DNA from: Mycolicibacterium setense
GTDB taxonomy: Bacteria > Actinomycetota > Actinomycetes > Mycobacteriales > Mycobacteriaceae
NCBI RefSeq assembly: GCF_000805385.1
Contig: NZ_JTJW01000005.1
Location: 62,001 to 126,000 of the forward strand
Length of the DNA: 64,000 nucleotides
Direction: 5' to 3'
In this document: piece by piece, positions 56,471-64,000 of the stretch
Layout of the letters: each line of letters begins with the position of its first letter
Position numbering within the stretch: the first letter of the stretch is position 1
Notes under the pieces: generated by a model
What the model saw: the letters and a program-made list of their open reading frames with translations, nothing else
Told to the model about the DNA's origin: nothing
Databases searched by the model: none
Translations under genes and position numbers: made by a program

Positions 56471-57358
56471 ATGACCGAGCTCATGACACGGCCCACGATC
56501 GTTCCCCCGCGGTTGTGGTCACCGGCCAGCCAGACCGGAAAGTCCCTGCGGCGCAGCCTCGCTGACCTGCTGCCCGCATCCGTCACCCGGCGGGTGCCGG
56601 CCCTGGTGCTGCCGCTGATCCCGATCGCGGTGTTCCTGGTGGCCTGGCATCTGCTGACGGCCAACAACGTGGTCGCCTGGCTGCGGTTCAACCGGATGCC
56701 GACACCGGAAGCGGTGATGCAGACCTTGCTGTCGCGGGTCAGCTCGGGCAGTTACTACGACGATCTGCTGGCCAGCCTGCAGCGGATCCTGCTGGGCTTC
56801 GGTTTGGCGGCAATCGTCGGCATCGGTTTGGGCGTGCTGGTCGGGCGTTCCGAGATCGCCCGAATGGCGTTGCGGCCGTTCATCGAACTGATCCGGCCCA
56901 TCCCGGCGATCGCGCTGGTGCCGCTGACCATCCTGCTGTTCCCGTCCAGCGAGCAGGGAATCGTGTTCATCACGTTCTTCGCCGCGTTCTTCCCGGTGGT
57001 GGTCAGCACCATCCACGCCATGGATTCCATGCCGAGGGTCTGGGAGGAGGCCGCGCAGACCATGGGAGCCGGCCGAATGTCCTTGCTGTTTCACGTCATC
57101 ATTCCGGGCGCGCTGCCCGGCATCTTCGCCGGCCTGTCGGTGGCGATGGGTGTCGCGTGGATCTGTGTGGTGAGCGCGGAGATGATCTCGGGCCAGTTCG
57201 GCATCGGCTACTACACCTGGCAGGCCTACGGATTGCTCGACTACGCCGGCGTCGTCGTCGGCATGATCTCGATCGGAGCGCTCGGGCTGGGGACTGCCTG
57301 GCTGGTCGAGCGGGTCGGACGCCGCGTCAACCGCTGGCTGCCGAGGGCCTCCCGATGA
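56471..57358 (+). CDS. ABC importer permease, SsuC-like
   Basis: 295 residues from ATG 56471 (AAGAGAGG upstream). About six helices. The EAA loop is 'EEAAQTMGAGRMSLLFHVII' and 'PGALPGIFAGLSVAMGVAWI'. It belongs to the nitrate/sulfonate/taurine permease family. The start codon of the ATPase lies within its last bases (ATGA). Confidence 0.88.
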   Translation: MTELMTRPTIVPPRLWSPASQTGKSLRRSLADLLPASVTRRVPALVLPLIPIAVFLVAWHLLTANNVVAWLRFNRMPTPEAVMQTLLSRVSSGSYYDDLLASLQRILLGFGLAAIVGIGLGVLVGRSEIARMALRPFIELIRPIPAIALVPLTILLFPSSEQGIVFITFFAAFFPVVVSTIHAMDSMPRVWEEAAQTMGAGRMSLLFHVIIPGALPGIFAGLSVAMGVAWICVVSAEMISGQFGIGYYTWQAYGLLDYAGVVVGMISIGALGLGTAWLVERVGRRVNRWLPRASR

Positions 57359-58104
57359 GCGCCGGCGCCGTCAACCTCCAGCAGCTGCAACTCGGCTTCA
57401 ACGGAGTCGTCGCCGCCAACGTCACTCTGGCCATCGAACCTGGCGAAGTCGTCGTGTTCCTCGGCCCGTCCGGATGCGGCAAGTCGACCATCCTGCGGGC
57501 CCTGGCCGGGCTGCTCAAACCGATGGGCGGCACCGCGACCGTCGACGGTGCACCCGTCACCGGCAACGTCGCCCAGTGCGCCATGGTGTTCCAGGAGGAC
57601 GCGCTGTTCCCGTGGCGCTCCGCGCTCAAGAACGTCCAGTTCCCGCTCAAGCTCCGAGGCATGCGCGGTAAGGAACTCAAGGAGACCGCCACCGCCCGGC
57701 TGGAGCAGGTCGGCCTCGGCGCCTACTTGGATCACCTGCCCAGCCAGCTGTCCGGCGGCATGCGGCAGCGGGTGCAGCTCGCCCGGACCCTGGCGTGTGA
57801 GCCGCGGGTGATGCTGATGGACGAGCCGTTCGGCGCGCTGGATGCGCAGACGCGGCTGGAGATGCAGCAGCTGCTGATGTCGGTGTGGGAGACGCAGAAG
57901 ATGACGCTGCTGTTCGTCACCCACGACGTCGACGAGGCGCTGCTGCTGGCCGATCGGATCGTCCTGCTGAGCCACCGGCCCGCCACCGTCGCCGACGTCA
58001 TCACGATCGAGAAGCCCCGCACGTCCGAGGCGCAGTTCGAGGAGTCCTACCAGCGGCGCCGGCGCGCCATCCTGGACTTCCTCGGGCATCGTCCGGCAGC
58101 GTAA
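57355..58104 (+). CDS. ABC importer ATP-binding protein, SsuB/TauB-like
   Basis: ATG 57355 overlaps the permease stop and gives MSAGAVNLQQLQLGFNGVVA. 249 residues. Walker A GPSGCGKST, 'FQEDALFPWRSALKN', signature LSGGMRQR, Walker B VMLMDEPFGALDAQT. It completes the second sulfonate-type importer of the window and is clearly paralogous to the ATPase at 2609-3427. Confidence 0.9.
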   Translation: MSAGAVNLQQLQLGFNGVVAANVTLAIEPGEVVVFLGPSGCGKSTILRALAGLLKPMGGTATVDGAPVTGNVAQCAMVFQEDALFPWRSALKNVQFPLKLRGMRGKELKETATARLEQVGLGAYLDHLPSQLSGGMRQRVQLARTLACEPRVMLMDEPFGALDAQTRLEMQQLLMSVWETQKMTLLFVTHDVDEALLLADRIVLLSHRPATVADVITIEKPRTSEAQFEESYQRRRRAILDFLGHRPAA

Positions 58105-58128
58105 CTGGCTTTCCACCAAGGAGATTCG

Positions 58129-59625
58129 ATGAGCATCACCATCCCTGGATTCCGCGCGCCTTCAGTCAGCGTCGAGCGCCCGTCGTTGCGTTCGCCGGCT
58201 GTGCTGCGCACCGAGGTGCTGGCTGGCCTGGTCGTGGCGCTGGCCCTGATTCCCGAGGCGATCGCGTTCTCGGTGATCGCGGGGGTCGATCCGCGGGTGG
58301 GCCTGTTCTCGACGGTGACCATGGCGATCACCATCGCCTTCACCGGCGGGCGGCCGGCGATGATCACGGCCGCCACCGCGGCGGTGGCGCTCGTCGTCGC
58401 CCCGGTGGCGCGGGAATTCGGGGTGGGCTACCTGGTCGCCACGATTCTGCTGGCCGGGGTGTTCCAGATGCTGCTCGCGTTCTTCGGGGTGGCCAAGTTG
58501 ATGCGGTTCATCCCGCGCAGCGTGATGGTGGGCTTCGTCAACGCGCTGGCGATTCTGGTGCTCGTGTCGCAACTGCCGCATCTGATCGACGTGCCGTGGC
58601 TGGTGTATCCGCTGACCATCATTGGCGTCGTGCTCATGGTGCTGCTGCCCAAGGTGACCACCGCGGTGCCCGCGCCGCTGGTGGTGGTGCTGGCGTTGAC
58701 CCTTGCGGTCGTGGTGTGCGGCTGGGATGTGCCCGATGTGGGTGATCAAGGGGCACTGCCGGATTCGCTGCCGATTCCCGGGCTACCGCATGTACCACTG
58801 ACACTGCATACGTTGCAGGTGATCGCGCCCTACGCGCTGGGTGCGGCGCTGGTCGGGTTGTTGGAGTCGTTGATGACCGCCAAGCTGGTCGACGACATCA
58901 CCGATACCCCGTCGAACAAGACCCGCGAAGCGTGCGGGCAGGGCGTGGCCAATGTGGTCACCGCGTTGTTCGGCGGCATGGGTGGCTGCGCGGTGATCGG
59001 GCAGACGATGATGAATGTCAAGGTCGCCGGGGCGCGGACCAGGCTGTCGACGCTGCTGACCGGAGTGTTCGTGCTGATCCTGGTGGTCTCGCTCGGTGAT
59101 CTTGTCGGGCGCATCCCGATGGCCGCGCTCGTCGCGGTGATGATCGTGGTGTCGTTCGCGACGTTCGACTGGCACAGTGTGGCGCCCCGGACCCTGAAGG
59201 TGTTGCCGCGCAGCGAAACTCTGATCATGGTGGTCACCGTCATCGCGACGGTCGCCACCGGGAACCTGGCCATCGGGGTCTCGCTCGGGGTGCTCACGGC
59301 GACGGTGGCGTTCGCGCGTCGCGTCGCACACTTCACCTCGGTGTCGGCGGTGACGGGGTTGGACGGCACGCGGACCTACCGGGTGCGCGGCGACCTGTTC
59401 TTCGTGTCCAGCAATGATCTTGTGCACCAGTTCGACTACGTGGGCGACCCGTCCAACGTCATCATCGACATGTCGGGCGTCTCGGTCTGGGACGCGTCGT
59501 CGGTCGCGAGTCTCGATGCGATCAGGCTCAAGTACTCGTCGCGCGGGAAGACTGTCTCGTTCATCGGGCTTGACGGGGCGAGCCTGGACCGGCTGAACCG
59601 GTTGTCGGGGCGGCTCGGGGTGTGA
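58129..59625 (+). CDS. SulP-family anion transporter with STAS domain
   Basis: 498 residues from ATG 58129 (AAGGAGA upstream), 24 bp after the ATPase, so in the same operon. About 10-12 helices with the SulP landmarks 'EVLAGLVVALALIPEAIAFS', 'SLMTAKLVDDITDTPSNKTR', 'GQGVANVVTALFGGMGGCAV' and 'LVAVMIVVSFATFDWHSV'. The C-terminal STAS domain is short: 'NVIIDMSGVSVWDASSVASL'. SulP proteins carry sulfate, bicarbonate or other anions. In this operon sulfate or a sulfur anion is the natural suggestion. Confidence 0.9.
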   Translation: MSITIPGFRAPSVSVERPSLRSPAVLRTEVLAGLVVALALIPEAIAFSVIAGVDPRVGLFSTVTMAITIAFTGGRPAMITAATAAVALVVAPVAREFGVGYLVATILLAGVFQMLLAFFGVAKLMRFIPRSVMVGFVNALAILVLVSQLPHLIDVPWLVYPLTIIGVVLMVLLPKVTTAVPAPLVVVLALTLAVVVCGWDVPDVGDQGALPDSLPIPGLPHVPLTLHTLQVIAPYALGAALVGLLESLMTAKLVDDITDTPSNKTREACGQGVANVVTALFGGMGGCAVIGQTMMNVKVAGARTRLSTLLTGVFVLILVVSLGDLVGRIPMAALVAVMIVVSFATFDWHSVAPRTLKVLPRSETLIMVVTVIATVATGNLAIGVSLGVLTATVAFARRVAHFTSVSAVTGLDGTRTYRVRGDLFFVSSNDLVHQFDYVGDPSNVIIDMSGVSVWDASSVASLDAIRLKYSSRGKTVSFIGLDGASLDRLNRLSGRLGV

Positions 59626-59685
59626 ATGTGTCCGATGTTTGTTCGGCGACGGCCTTGCGGGTCTGTTGATCACGGCAGCCACATC

Positions 59686-60036
59686 TGTCACGGATTTCTT
59701 GGGGAGGGCCGAGTGCCCGGCTGTGAGCGACTTTTCAGCGACAATCGCCACACAGGCAACTGAGTCACGCCAGTCCCTTTGTCGCTGAGCACTTTCGTCT
59801 GTCCAGCACCGCTGGCCCCATCGGCCTCATCTGTCCAATGCCCGCCTGTCAGCGACACTGTCGCTGACAGCCGGCACCTCAAATTCTGGTGCGCACGAGG
59901 CTCAAGATACCCAGAGTGACGCAAGTACAGATCGGCTCTGTGGCCACAGATACTTGCGAGCCTCCTGAGGCGATTGTCGCTGAAAAGTCGCTGACAGGCG
60001 GGCAACTCGACACATGCTTCCCGCCTGCGACACGCC
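59686..60036. repeat. Dispersed dyad-symmetric element, copy 3
   Basis: The most symmetric copy, core 59715-60036. Inverted ends are 59715-59751 and 59966-60003. The central palindrome CAGCGACACTGTCGCTG (59850-59866) lies at the midpoint. A further stem CGCAAGTA/TACTTGCG (59920-59927 with 59951-59958) is in the right arm. It sits in the 441-bp gap between the convergent sulP and kinase genes; nothing else is seen in that gap. Confidence 0.87.
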
Positions 60037-60066
60037 CGAGGCGACCCACGCCGGCCCAGCGCTCGG

Positions 60067-61635
60067 TCAGTTGAACGCGGTGCTGCCGGGGACGGCGTGC
60101 GTTTTGCTGATGAGCTTGGCGTAGCAGTGGTCGGCGTCGAAGCCGTTGGAACTGCACCAGTACAGTGCCCCCGCTGAGTTGGGGAAGCTGATCGGTGCGA
60201 TGGTGACCCAGAAATTGGGGGCGTCGAATGTCGACCAGTCGCCCGACCACAGCAGTTTGGCTCCGTAGCGCTCGCGCAGCTGCAGATGCTCTTGCAAGGT
60301 CAGGACGTTGTCCCAGGTGACTCCCTCATCGACAACCCCCGGTCGCTTCGAGCTCAGTTGCGGCACCCAGCGATCGGCACCTTCGGTACTCACCACGGCG
60401 TGGTCTTCCTCGGCAATCTGGCGGAGCTGCTGGAAGCTCGTGGACTCGGGGTCACGGGCCGCGGTGGGGATATACGACGGTGTCGGCGGAGGTGGAGGGG
60501 GCGCTGCCGGCACCGTCTTGTAGACCGTCTCGGCCGTGACCGTCACGCTCGGCAGGGGTGGCACGATTGTCGGAGTCGACGCGGAGTTGACGTCCGGCGC
60601 AGTGCTTTTCGGAATGAGTAGGCCGATGACGAGGCCGACCGCACCGAGCAGAAGCGCGCCGACCACTCCGATGACGGCGAGGGGTGCCCACGTTTGGCGA
60701 GACCCGGGCCCGGCAGCGTGAGGTGCCAGGGCTGCGATGGGCAACGGCGGTGAAAAGTGCGATGCCGCCATCGTTTCGGCGCTGGCGGCCCTCGCTTGTT
60801 CCGGAGTGCACTGCAGCGCGCGCTGCGCGGCACGCGCCAAAGCGCCGGCGCTTCCGTATCGGTCGTCGGGTTCCTTGGCCATGCCCCGTGCGACGACCGC
60901 ATCCACAGACGTAGGGATGTCCGGGCAGACTGCACTGGGCCGCGGCGGCGGGGCAGAGAGATGAGCGGCGATCAGCTGCTCGTAGCTGTTGGTCGGAAAC
61001 GGTGCATTGCCGGTCAGCGTCTCATGCAGCACGCATGCGAGGGAGTAGACGTCTGCGGCCGGCGAACACGGCGCGTCACCGAACCGTTCTGGGGCCATGT
61101 AACCGAACGAGCCGATGTGCATGCCCGTCTGCGTCAGCCCCGAATCGCCTCGAGCCTGTGCGATACCAAAGTCCAAGAGGTACGCGAAGTCGGAGGGCGT
61201 GATGATGATGTTCTGGGGCTTGACGTCGCGATGGACCACACCTTGGGCGTGAGCGGCATCAAGCGCGGCGGCGATCTGCTCGATAATCGACACCACGCGT
61301 TGCGGAGCCAACGGTCCGGTACGGATGCGGTCGTGCAGCGTCTGACCACGGACCAGCCGCATGTCGATGTAGAGGTTCCCGTCGATCTCGCCCCAGTCGT
61401 GAATCGGCACGACGTGGGGATCCTGCACGTTCGCCACTGCGTGGCACTCGCGCAGGAACCGGACCCGGAAGCGTTGGTCCTGCGCGTACTGCTCACGGAG
61501 GATCTTCAGAGCGACGGTCCGGTCCTTGTCGAGATCATGAGCCTCGTAGACCTCGCCCATGCCGCCGCTGCCGAGGAGGGCGGTCAGCTCGTACCTACCG
61601 AACCTGCTGCCCACACGCGTGTTGTTCTTGATCAT
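60067..61635 (-). CDS. Transmembrane Ser/Thr protein kinase
   Basis: ATG 61635 (GAGGAGG upstream) is used; the frame to 61878 adds an unlikely leader. 522 residues. Kinase domain about 12-280: 'LLGSGGMGEVYEAHD', Lys 44 in VALKIL, 'GVVHRDVKPQNI', 'LLDFGIAQ'. One helix ('PLAVIGVVGALLLGAVGLVI') near 340, a Pro-rich stalk with PPPPPPTP, then an extracellular domain of about 130 residues with two Cys ('YWCSSNGFDADHCYAK'). The sensor is not of PknH, PASTA or SBP type. The kinase part resembles that of 32714-34522. Confidence 0.88.
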   Translation of the reverse strand: MIKNNTRVGSRFGRYELTALLGSGGMGEVYEAHDLDKDRTVALKILREQYAQDQRFRVRFLRECHAVANVQDPHVVPIHDWGEIDGNLYIDMRLVRGQTLHDRIRTGPLAPQRVVSIIEQIAAALDAAHAQGVVHRDVKPQNIIITPSDFAYLLDFGIAQARGDSGLTQTGMHIGSFGYMAPERFGDAPCSPAADVYSLACVLHETLTGNAPFPTNSYEQLIAAHLSAPPPRPSAVCPDIPTSVDAVVARGMAKEPDDRYGSAGALARAAQRALQCTPEQARAASAETMAASHFSPPLPIAALAPHAAGPGSRQTWAPLAVIGVVGALLLGAVGLVIGLLIPKSTAPDVNSASTPTIVPPLPSVTVTAETVYKTVPAAPPPPPPTPSYIPTAARDPESTSFQQLRQIAEEDHAVVSTEGADRWVPQLSSKRPGVVDEGVTWDNVLTLQEHLQLRERYGAKLLWSGDWSTFDAPNFWVTIAPISFPNSAGALYWCSSNGFDADHCYAKLISKTHAVPGSTAFN

Positions 61636-61860
61636 CCTGTGCCTCCTCGACTGGCGAACAGGCGAACGTAGCGCGGGGTGCCGACAAGCCAGGTCGACGC
61701 ATTCCGGCCCACCCGTCCCGCGCATCCGTCGACAATTCTGGACATTAGCCCTCGTGCGCGGCTGCGGTACCGATTCCTGGCGAAAGCTCATGCGTGATGA
61801 CATCGACGGACGCCCAGCCGAGACTTGAGTTCTGCGCAGAACGAGGAAGGGCGGTGTCTG

Positions 61861-62580
61861 ATGGCTGGTATTGATCAAGCAGCGCTGGCGGCTGCAGTGG
61901 CGGAATGGGGGGATGCGACGGTCGAAATTCTCGCTCCCTCACTACAGACACGCGCCGTGGTTCCCCAGACATGGTGGCCGGTCGCTGAATCGCTAGATCC
62001 CGAGGAACGCAAAGGCGTTGCGTTGGCGCTGTGGAACAGCGAATTCCTGGACCTGGTACCACGATTCGACGAGGCGTTACGCTCCGCGCTTCTCGACGTT
62101 CGTGTCGCTCAGCATTCATGGCGAGGTACGCCCACCTTGGACTACGTGGTTCGAGCCAGGGACGGCCGGCCCAAGGTATGGATGGGCGAGGACGCGCGGA
62201 CATTCGGACCTTCAGAGCCGCCGATGTTTGACTCGCTACCTGGTCCGGCTCGCACATTCCTACGGCAGGTTCACGCTGGATTTACCACTCTCAACGGCAA
62301 GTCGTGTGGGCTGATGCCTCCTTCCGACATGCAGACGCTTGCCGACAGCTGGAGCCACCCCGGCGACGGTGATGTTGCCGAGTGCTGGGATGCGTCGACC
62401 TATCCGTTTCCCGGCACTCAGCGCCTACTACTCATCTCCGAGTACGGAGGTCACCCGTACTTGTTCATTTCACCGGATTTGCCGGCCGGGACTGCGGTTA
62501 CATACTTCGAACCCGATTTCGAAGTCACATCGTTCGGCGGAGCGCTCGACGAGTTTTTGAACAAGCCACTGGGGTACTGA
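61861..62580 (+). CDS. SUKH-like protein, unknown function
   Basis: 239 residues from ATG 61861 (a TTG at 61825 is an unlikely alternative). The C-terminal segment 'LLLISEYGGHPYLFISPDLP' and 'VTYFEPDFEVTSFGGALDEF' resembles SMI1/KNR4 (SUKH) proteins, many of which are toxin immunity proteins. The N-terminal part is helical ('WWPVAESLDPEERKGVALAL'). Composition is a little less GC-rich than its neighbours. No toxin gene is seen beside it. Divergent from the kinase. Confidence 0.6.
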   Translation: MAGIDQAALAAAVAEWGDATVEILAPSLQTRAVVPQTWWPVAESLDPEERKGVALALWNSEFLDLVPRFDEALRSALLDVRVAQHSWRGTPTLDYVVRARDGRPKVWMGEDARTFGPSEPPMFDSLPGPARTFLRQVHAGFTTLNGKSCGLMPPSDMQTLADSWSHPGDGDVAECWDASTYPFPGTQRLLLISEYGGHPYLFISPDLPAGTAVTYFEPDFEVTSFGGALDEFLNKPLGY

Positions 62581-62720
62581 GTGATCACAACGCGGTTCGG
62601 TGTCGTCGTGACGGGCCCACGGGTGAGGGCCATTCGGCGGAGGCAGCTGCCCGAGATCGTGCCGATGCCCAGTGACAATTGGCGCGCAGCCAACCCCAGC
62701 AATCGCCGTAGGCTCAGCGC

Positions 62721-63677
62721 ATGCGACTCATCGCCGTTGCCGCCGCGCTGTTCGTCGCGCTGTCGGTTGGCGTGAGTGGTGGCTGCACCGGTGCGCCCGA
62801 CCGTGAAGAGGAAGCGCTCGGCATTCGAGACCGCATCGCGGCGATGCCGGGAGTGGAAGATGTCGACCTGATCTATGACAACGGCATCCTCGAGGGCACA
62901 CGGTTCGAACTCAAGGTCGACATGGCGCGGGCCAGTGATGAGCAGGTCGGCGCGGTCGCCGCGCAACTCGACGAGCTACGCGGCGATGACTTCGCAAAGT
63001 TCAGCCAGCGGATGGAAATCGGTGTGGCCGAAGGGACCTCGGTCTCGGGAAGCGGCGGTCTGCCCGACGGTATCGACCAGCTGACCGGACTGCTGCGTCG
63101 CCTTCGTTCAGACGCTCCGGCTGGTGAAATCAGATGGTCCGGTGGCGCCGCGTCGGGCACATCGAAGATACGGATCATGGAGGCCGAGAAACCGGGTGCC
63201 GCGGTCGACGCCGTCCTGCGCATCTTCGCCGACCGGACGCCCAGTGACATCGAAGTCTCCGCGGCTGACCGGGTCGCCGACCCGCACTGGATGATCGTCA
63301 ACCGGTTGAGTCTCGCCGATAAGCAGCGCATCGACGGGCAATTGGCCGCGGCGGCGCCTGCTGATCCAGGCTGGATCGGGGTCCGGGACGGGAGGATCGA
63401 ACGCCTGACCTTCAGCGTGCCGGCCCCGGCGACCGCTTATGAGGACGTGGTGCGGACCATTCACGGGATCGAGGCGGGCCCGGCACATCCGGTCAGCCTC
63501 CTCTGGCACTGGGCCGACGATCCGTCCCGCTTCAACGAGCCGCGCTGGGCAGGCAGCGCCATGATCGGCAAGTGCGACTACGTCAACGGCGACCGCACCA
63601 AGTCCGAACCGCTCCTCCCCGACGCATTGGCGCTGCAACAGCGCATCCGCGACGAGTTCGACACCTGCCTCAAATAG
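62721..63677 (+). CDS. Lipoprotein, unknown function
   Basis: 318 residues from ATG 62721. Signal peptide with lipobox SGGC about residue 21. The mature part has two repeated alpha/beta halves: 'GIRDRIAAMPGVEDVDLIYD', 'VAAQLDELRGDDFAKFS' and later 'AVLRIFADRTPSDIEVSA'. A final Cys pair is 'GKCDYVNGD' and 'DEFDTCLK'. Several mycobacterial and actinobacterial lipoproteins have this shape, but no function is known. 140 bp separate it from the SUKH-like gene; nothing else is seen there. Confidence 0.75.
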   Translation: MRLIAVAAALFVALSVGVSGGCTGAPDREEEALGIRDRIAAMPGVEDVDLIYDNGILEGTRFELKVDMARASDEQVGAVAAQLDELRGDDFAKFSQRMEIGVAEGTSVSGSGGLPDGIDQLTGLLRRLRSDAPAGEIRWSGGAASGTSKIRIMEAEKPGAAVDAVLRIFADRTPSDIEVSAADRVADPHWMIVNRLSLADKQRIDGQLAAAAPADPGWIGVRDGRIERLTFSVPAPATAYEDVVRTIHGIEAGPAHPVSLLWHWADDPSRFNEPRWAGSAMIGKCDYVNGDRTKSEPLLPDALALQQRIRDEFDTCLK

Positions 63678-63696
63678 CAGTGGATCCCACGTCCGG

Positions 63697-64000
63697 TCAC
63701 GGGGCGCCGGCTGGCGTCAACCGGATGGCGGCCAGGTGCTCACGATCGACTGCCTCGGTGAACTCCTGCAGCGTAGGGATGCGGTGATCGCGGAACGTCA
63801 ACCCCATCATCCGCTGCGCGCGTTTTACGCCGTAGAACTCGGCGCTGCGCCGGCACAAGGCTGCGACGGTCGCAGGGTCCGTGATGAGTTCGCCCCGCAT
63901 GGTCGTGGTCTGGCCGTCGTATAGGACTTCGGCAGGGGCGCCGTCGCGGAAGTTGTGTTTCCACGGCGCGTCGGTGATGGCGTAGAGCGTGTTGTCGATG
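63697..64000 (-). CDS. Partial flavin/F420-type oxidoreductase, 5' end outside window
   Basis: The frame is open to the end of the window on the minus strand (about 100 residues visible). It starts in 'DNTLYAITDAPWKHNFRDG' and runs 'PAEVLYDGQTTTMRGELITD' to 'LAAIRLTPAGAP'. The pattern of 'W(K)HN(F)R' followed by a beta strand with a bound-cofactor loop fits deazaflavin (F420) or FMN-binding split-barrel proteins. The ATG at 63900 is internal. Assignment is tentative. Confidence 0.45.
   Translation of the reverse strand, partial: IDNTLYAITDAPWKHNFRDGAPAEVLYDGQTTTMRGELITDPATVAALCRRSAEFYGVKRAQRMMGLTFRDHRIPTLQEFTEAVDREHLAAIRLTPAGAP

Overview
The window is a high-GC chromosomal segment from a mycobacterium, most probably an environmental or fast-growing Mycolicibacterium-type species. 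The lineage markers are an Mce-associated membrane protein, two mycolic-acid SAM methyltransferases beside a KasA-like ketosynthase, a PE-PPE-domain esterase, a secreted cutinase, PknH-type sensor lipoproteins, a DesA3-like desaturase, pitA with its small membrane partner gene, and a permease plus cNMP-domain ATPase pair that resembles Rv0072-Rv0073. No phage, integrase, CRISPR array or plasmid functions are visible. The only IS trace is a short IS481-type remnant.

Layout. 1-1443: end of an Mce-type operon with an MPT64-like exported protein. 1554-5618: lipoprotein SBP, ATPase, permease and flavin monooxygenase, a sulfonate-type import and oxidation cassette. 5704-8112: YajQ, tRNA-Tyr with terminator, and RtcB RNA ligase. 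8113-16501: a hydantoin or cyclic-ureide catabolic cluster with two paralogous PucR regulators, a hydantoinase, an M20 carbamoylase, a divergent SDR, an arylmalonate-decarboxylase-like protein and an MHS-type transporter. The two outward promoters share a 20-bp block. 16560-20946: Pro/Thr-rich membrane proteins. 21019-21471: a broken gene cut by an IS481 remnant. 21564-27710: PE-PPE esterase, cutinase, pitA and small exported proteins. 27694-35540: SNF2 helicase, a flippase with an embedded pseudokinase, a Ser/Thr kinase fused to a solute-binding domain, and a PknH-domain lipoprotein. 35673-42650: desaturase, a second PknH-domain lipoprotein, P450, patatin, galK and a NYN-domain protein. 42758-48038: ketosynthase, two mycolate methyltransferases and an ABC exporter. 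48616-59625: GntR regulator, sulfatase, orphan GyrB-like topoisomerase, DUF202 pair, a second SsuABC-like importer and a SulP transporter. 60067-64000: a second membrane Ser/Thr kinase, an orphan SUKH-like protein, a lipoprotein and a partial flavin/F420-type oxidoreductase.

The most unusual signal is non-coding. Three intergenic elements of about 323 bp (29784-30107, 48181-48503, 59715-60036) share about 38-bp inverted ends and a palindrome at the exact centre. Many copies of the octamer TCAGCGAC/GTCGCTGA occur in each. The spacing is almost invariant although the sequences have diverged. All three lie in the same orientation and none overlaps a credible gene. They could be a MITE-like repeat, a structured RNA or a DNA-binding array; I do not recognise the family.

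Other points of interest are a KasA-like ketosynthase whose catalytic Cys is Asp, a UmaA-like methyltransferase whose conserved His is Glu, an SDR without the YxxxK pair, an AMDase-like protein with the single-Cys active site, the kinase-SBP fusion, and a pair of 44-residue basic proteins with a conserved hairpin over the ribosome-binding site. All family assignments rest on motifs read by eye; no database search was run.
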